Source: Bifidobacterium breve
GTDB lineage: Bacteria > Bacteroidota > Bacteroidia > Cytophagales > UBA9547
DNA: 5,699 bases
Reading direction: 5' to 3'
Assembly (NCBI GenBank): GCA_943325655.2
Contig: CALPQG020000197.1
Coordinates: 1-5,699 of the forward strand
Shown: in pieces, positions 5,181 through 5,699 of the stretch
How the letters are laid out: the number at the start of each line of letters is the position of its first letter
Numbering within the stretch: position 1 is the stretch's first letter
The notes under the pieces: generated by a model
Told to the model about the DNA's origin: nothing
What the model saw: only the letters and a program-made list of their open reading frames with translations
Databases searched by the model: none
Program-made: the position numbers and the translations under genes

Positions 5181-5699
5181 ATGAAAATTCAGCTTGTTGA
5201 ATGCCCGAGAGACGCCATGCAGGGTTTGCATAATTTTGTTCCCACAGCATTAAAAATCGACTATATAAACACGTTATTAAGTGTTGGCTTTGACACTTTA
5301 GACTTCGGCAGTTTCGTGTCTCCCAAAGCCATTCCTCAAATGAAGGATACGGCTGAAGTGTTGGAAAAATTGGAATGGACCACTGCCACTAAACTATTGG
5401 CCATTGTTGCCAATGTGAGGGGTGCGGAACAAGCAGTAGCCTTTGATAAAATTACTTATTTAGGTTTCCCCCTATCCATTTCTGAAACCTTTCAACAACG
5501 CAATACCAACGCCTCTATTGCTGAAGCGCTACATACCATAGCCACCATTCAAGAACTGTGTGTAACACACCATAAAACCTTGGTCGTGTACCTTTCGATG
5601 GGTTTTGGCAATCCTTATGGCGACGATTACAGTGTGCAATACCTGGTAGATTTCACGGCCAAACTGGCTAGATTGGGCGTTCAGATTATCGCTCCTTCA
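5181..5699 (+). CDS. mvaB: Hydroxymethylglutaryl-CoA lyase, N-terminal part (3' truncated by window)
   Basis: This enzyme of the DRE-TIM/HMGL-like family cleaves HMG-CoA to acetyl-CoA and acetoacetate, the last step of leucine degradation. The first 173 residues are visible, of about 290-300 expected; the frame is open to the last base. CPRDAMQG at 8-15 carries the catalytic Arg-Asp pair (R10, D11; human R41, D42). GSFVSPKAIPQM at 43-54 matches the substrate loop SFVSPKWVPQM, and SETFQQRNTNASI at 101-113 matches the human SELFTKKNINCSI region. YLSMGFGNPYGD at 137-148 replaces the usual YVSCALGCPYEG. The His pair and the C-terminal catalytic Cys loop would lie beyond the window. ATG at 5181 is the only sensible start: the in-frame ATG at 5169 hits TGA after one codon, and homologues begin with the same KI..VECPRD. 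By eye, base composition looks somewhat richer in G+C than in the neighbouring genes. Confidence 0.92.
   Translation, partial: MKIQLVECPRDAMQGLHNFVPTALKIDYINTLLSVGFDTLDFGSFVSPKAIPQMKDTAEVLEKLEWTTATKLLAIVANVRGAEQAVAFDKITYLGFPLSISETFQQRNTNASIAEALHTIATIQELCVTHHKTLVVYLSMGFGNPYGDDYSVQYLVDFTAKLARLGVQIIAPS

Noticed and set aside
1..5699. CRISPR array, insertion sequence, tRNA, rRNA, toxin-antitoxin or phage-defence cassette
   Set aside because: I saw no spaced direct repeats, transposase motifs, terminal inverted repeats, cloverleaf-like sequence or paired small genes. SbcC alone is a housekeeping repair protein and not evidence of a defence system.

Overview
The window looks like AT-rich chromosomal DNA from a member of the Bacteroidota. 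Three things point there: a PorP/SprF-family outer-membrane protein, a family essentially confined to this phylum and tied to type IX secretion; an HMG-CoA lyase with the motif variants I associate with Bacteroidota; and promoter-like TAnnTTTG (-7) boxes with no Shine-Dalgarno or E. coli-type -35/-10 logic. I would not place it below phylum, although Chitinophagia/Sphingobacteriia-like lineages would fit.

Layout from left to right: (1) 1-1386 (+) is the C-terminal part of SbcC, the SMC-like ATPase of the SbcCD nuclease, truncated by the window edge. (2) 1504-1725 (+) is a 73-aa PspC-domain membrane protein. (3) A leftward cluster runs 3988 to 1722 (-): a YbaB/EbfC nucleoid-associated protein, a family 2 glycosyltransferase whose ATG overlaps the ybaB stop by one base (TAATG), and, 42 bases later, a PorP/SprF-family protein. 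The PorP gene converges on the pspC-like gene and the two stop codons overlap in a shared TTAA. (4) About 315 bases of intergenic DNA (3989-4303) separate the divergent ybaB and Bax-inhibitor-1 genes. It holds two exact TAnnTTTG boxes flanking a bulged inverted repeat and a T tract. (5) 4304-5032 (+) is a seven-TM Bax-inhibitor-1/YccA-like protein, followed by a strong intrinsic terminator at 5057-5088. (6) 5181-5699 (+) is the first 173 residues of hydroxymethylglutaryl-CoA lyase, cut by the right edge.

Functionally this is a mixture of housekeeping genes (DNA repair, nucleoid, membrane stress, acyl-CoA catabolism) and envelope genes (glycosyltransferase, PorP/SprF). The only convincing multi-gene unit is ybaB-GT2, possibly continuing into porP. 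I found no transposase, integrase, CRISPR array, tRNA, rRNA, toxin-antitoxin pair or defence cassette, and I do not see a clearly new multi-gene system. The items most worth a second look are the regulatory architecture upstream of the Bax-inhibitor-1 gene, the coupled ybaB-glycosyltransferase pair, the overlapping convergent stops, and the altered active-site positions in the HMG-CoA lyase.
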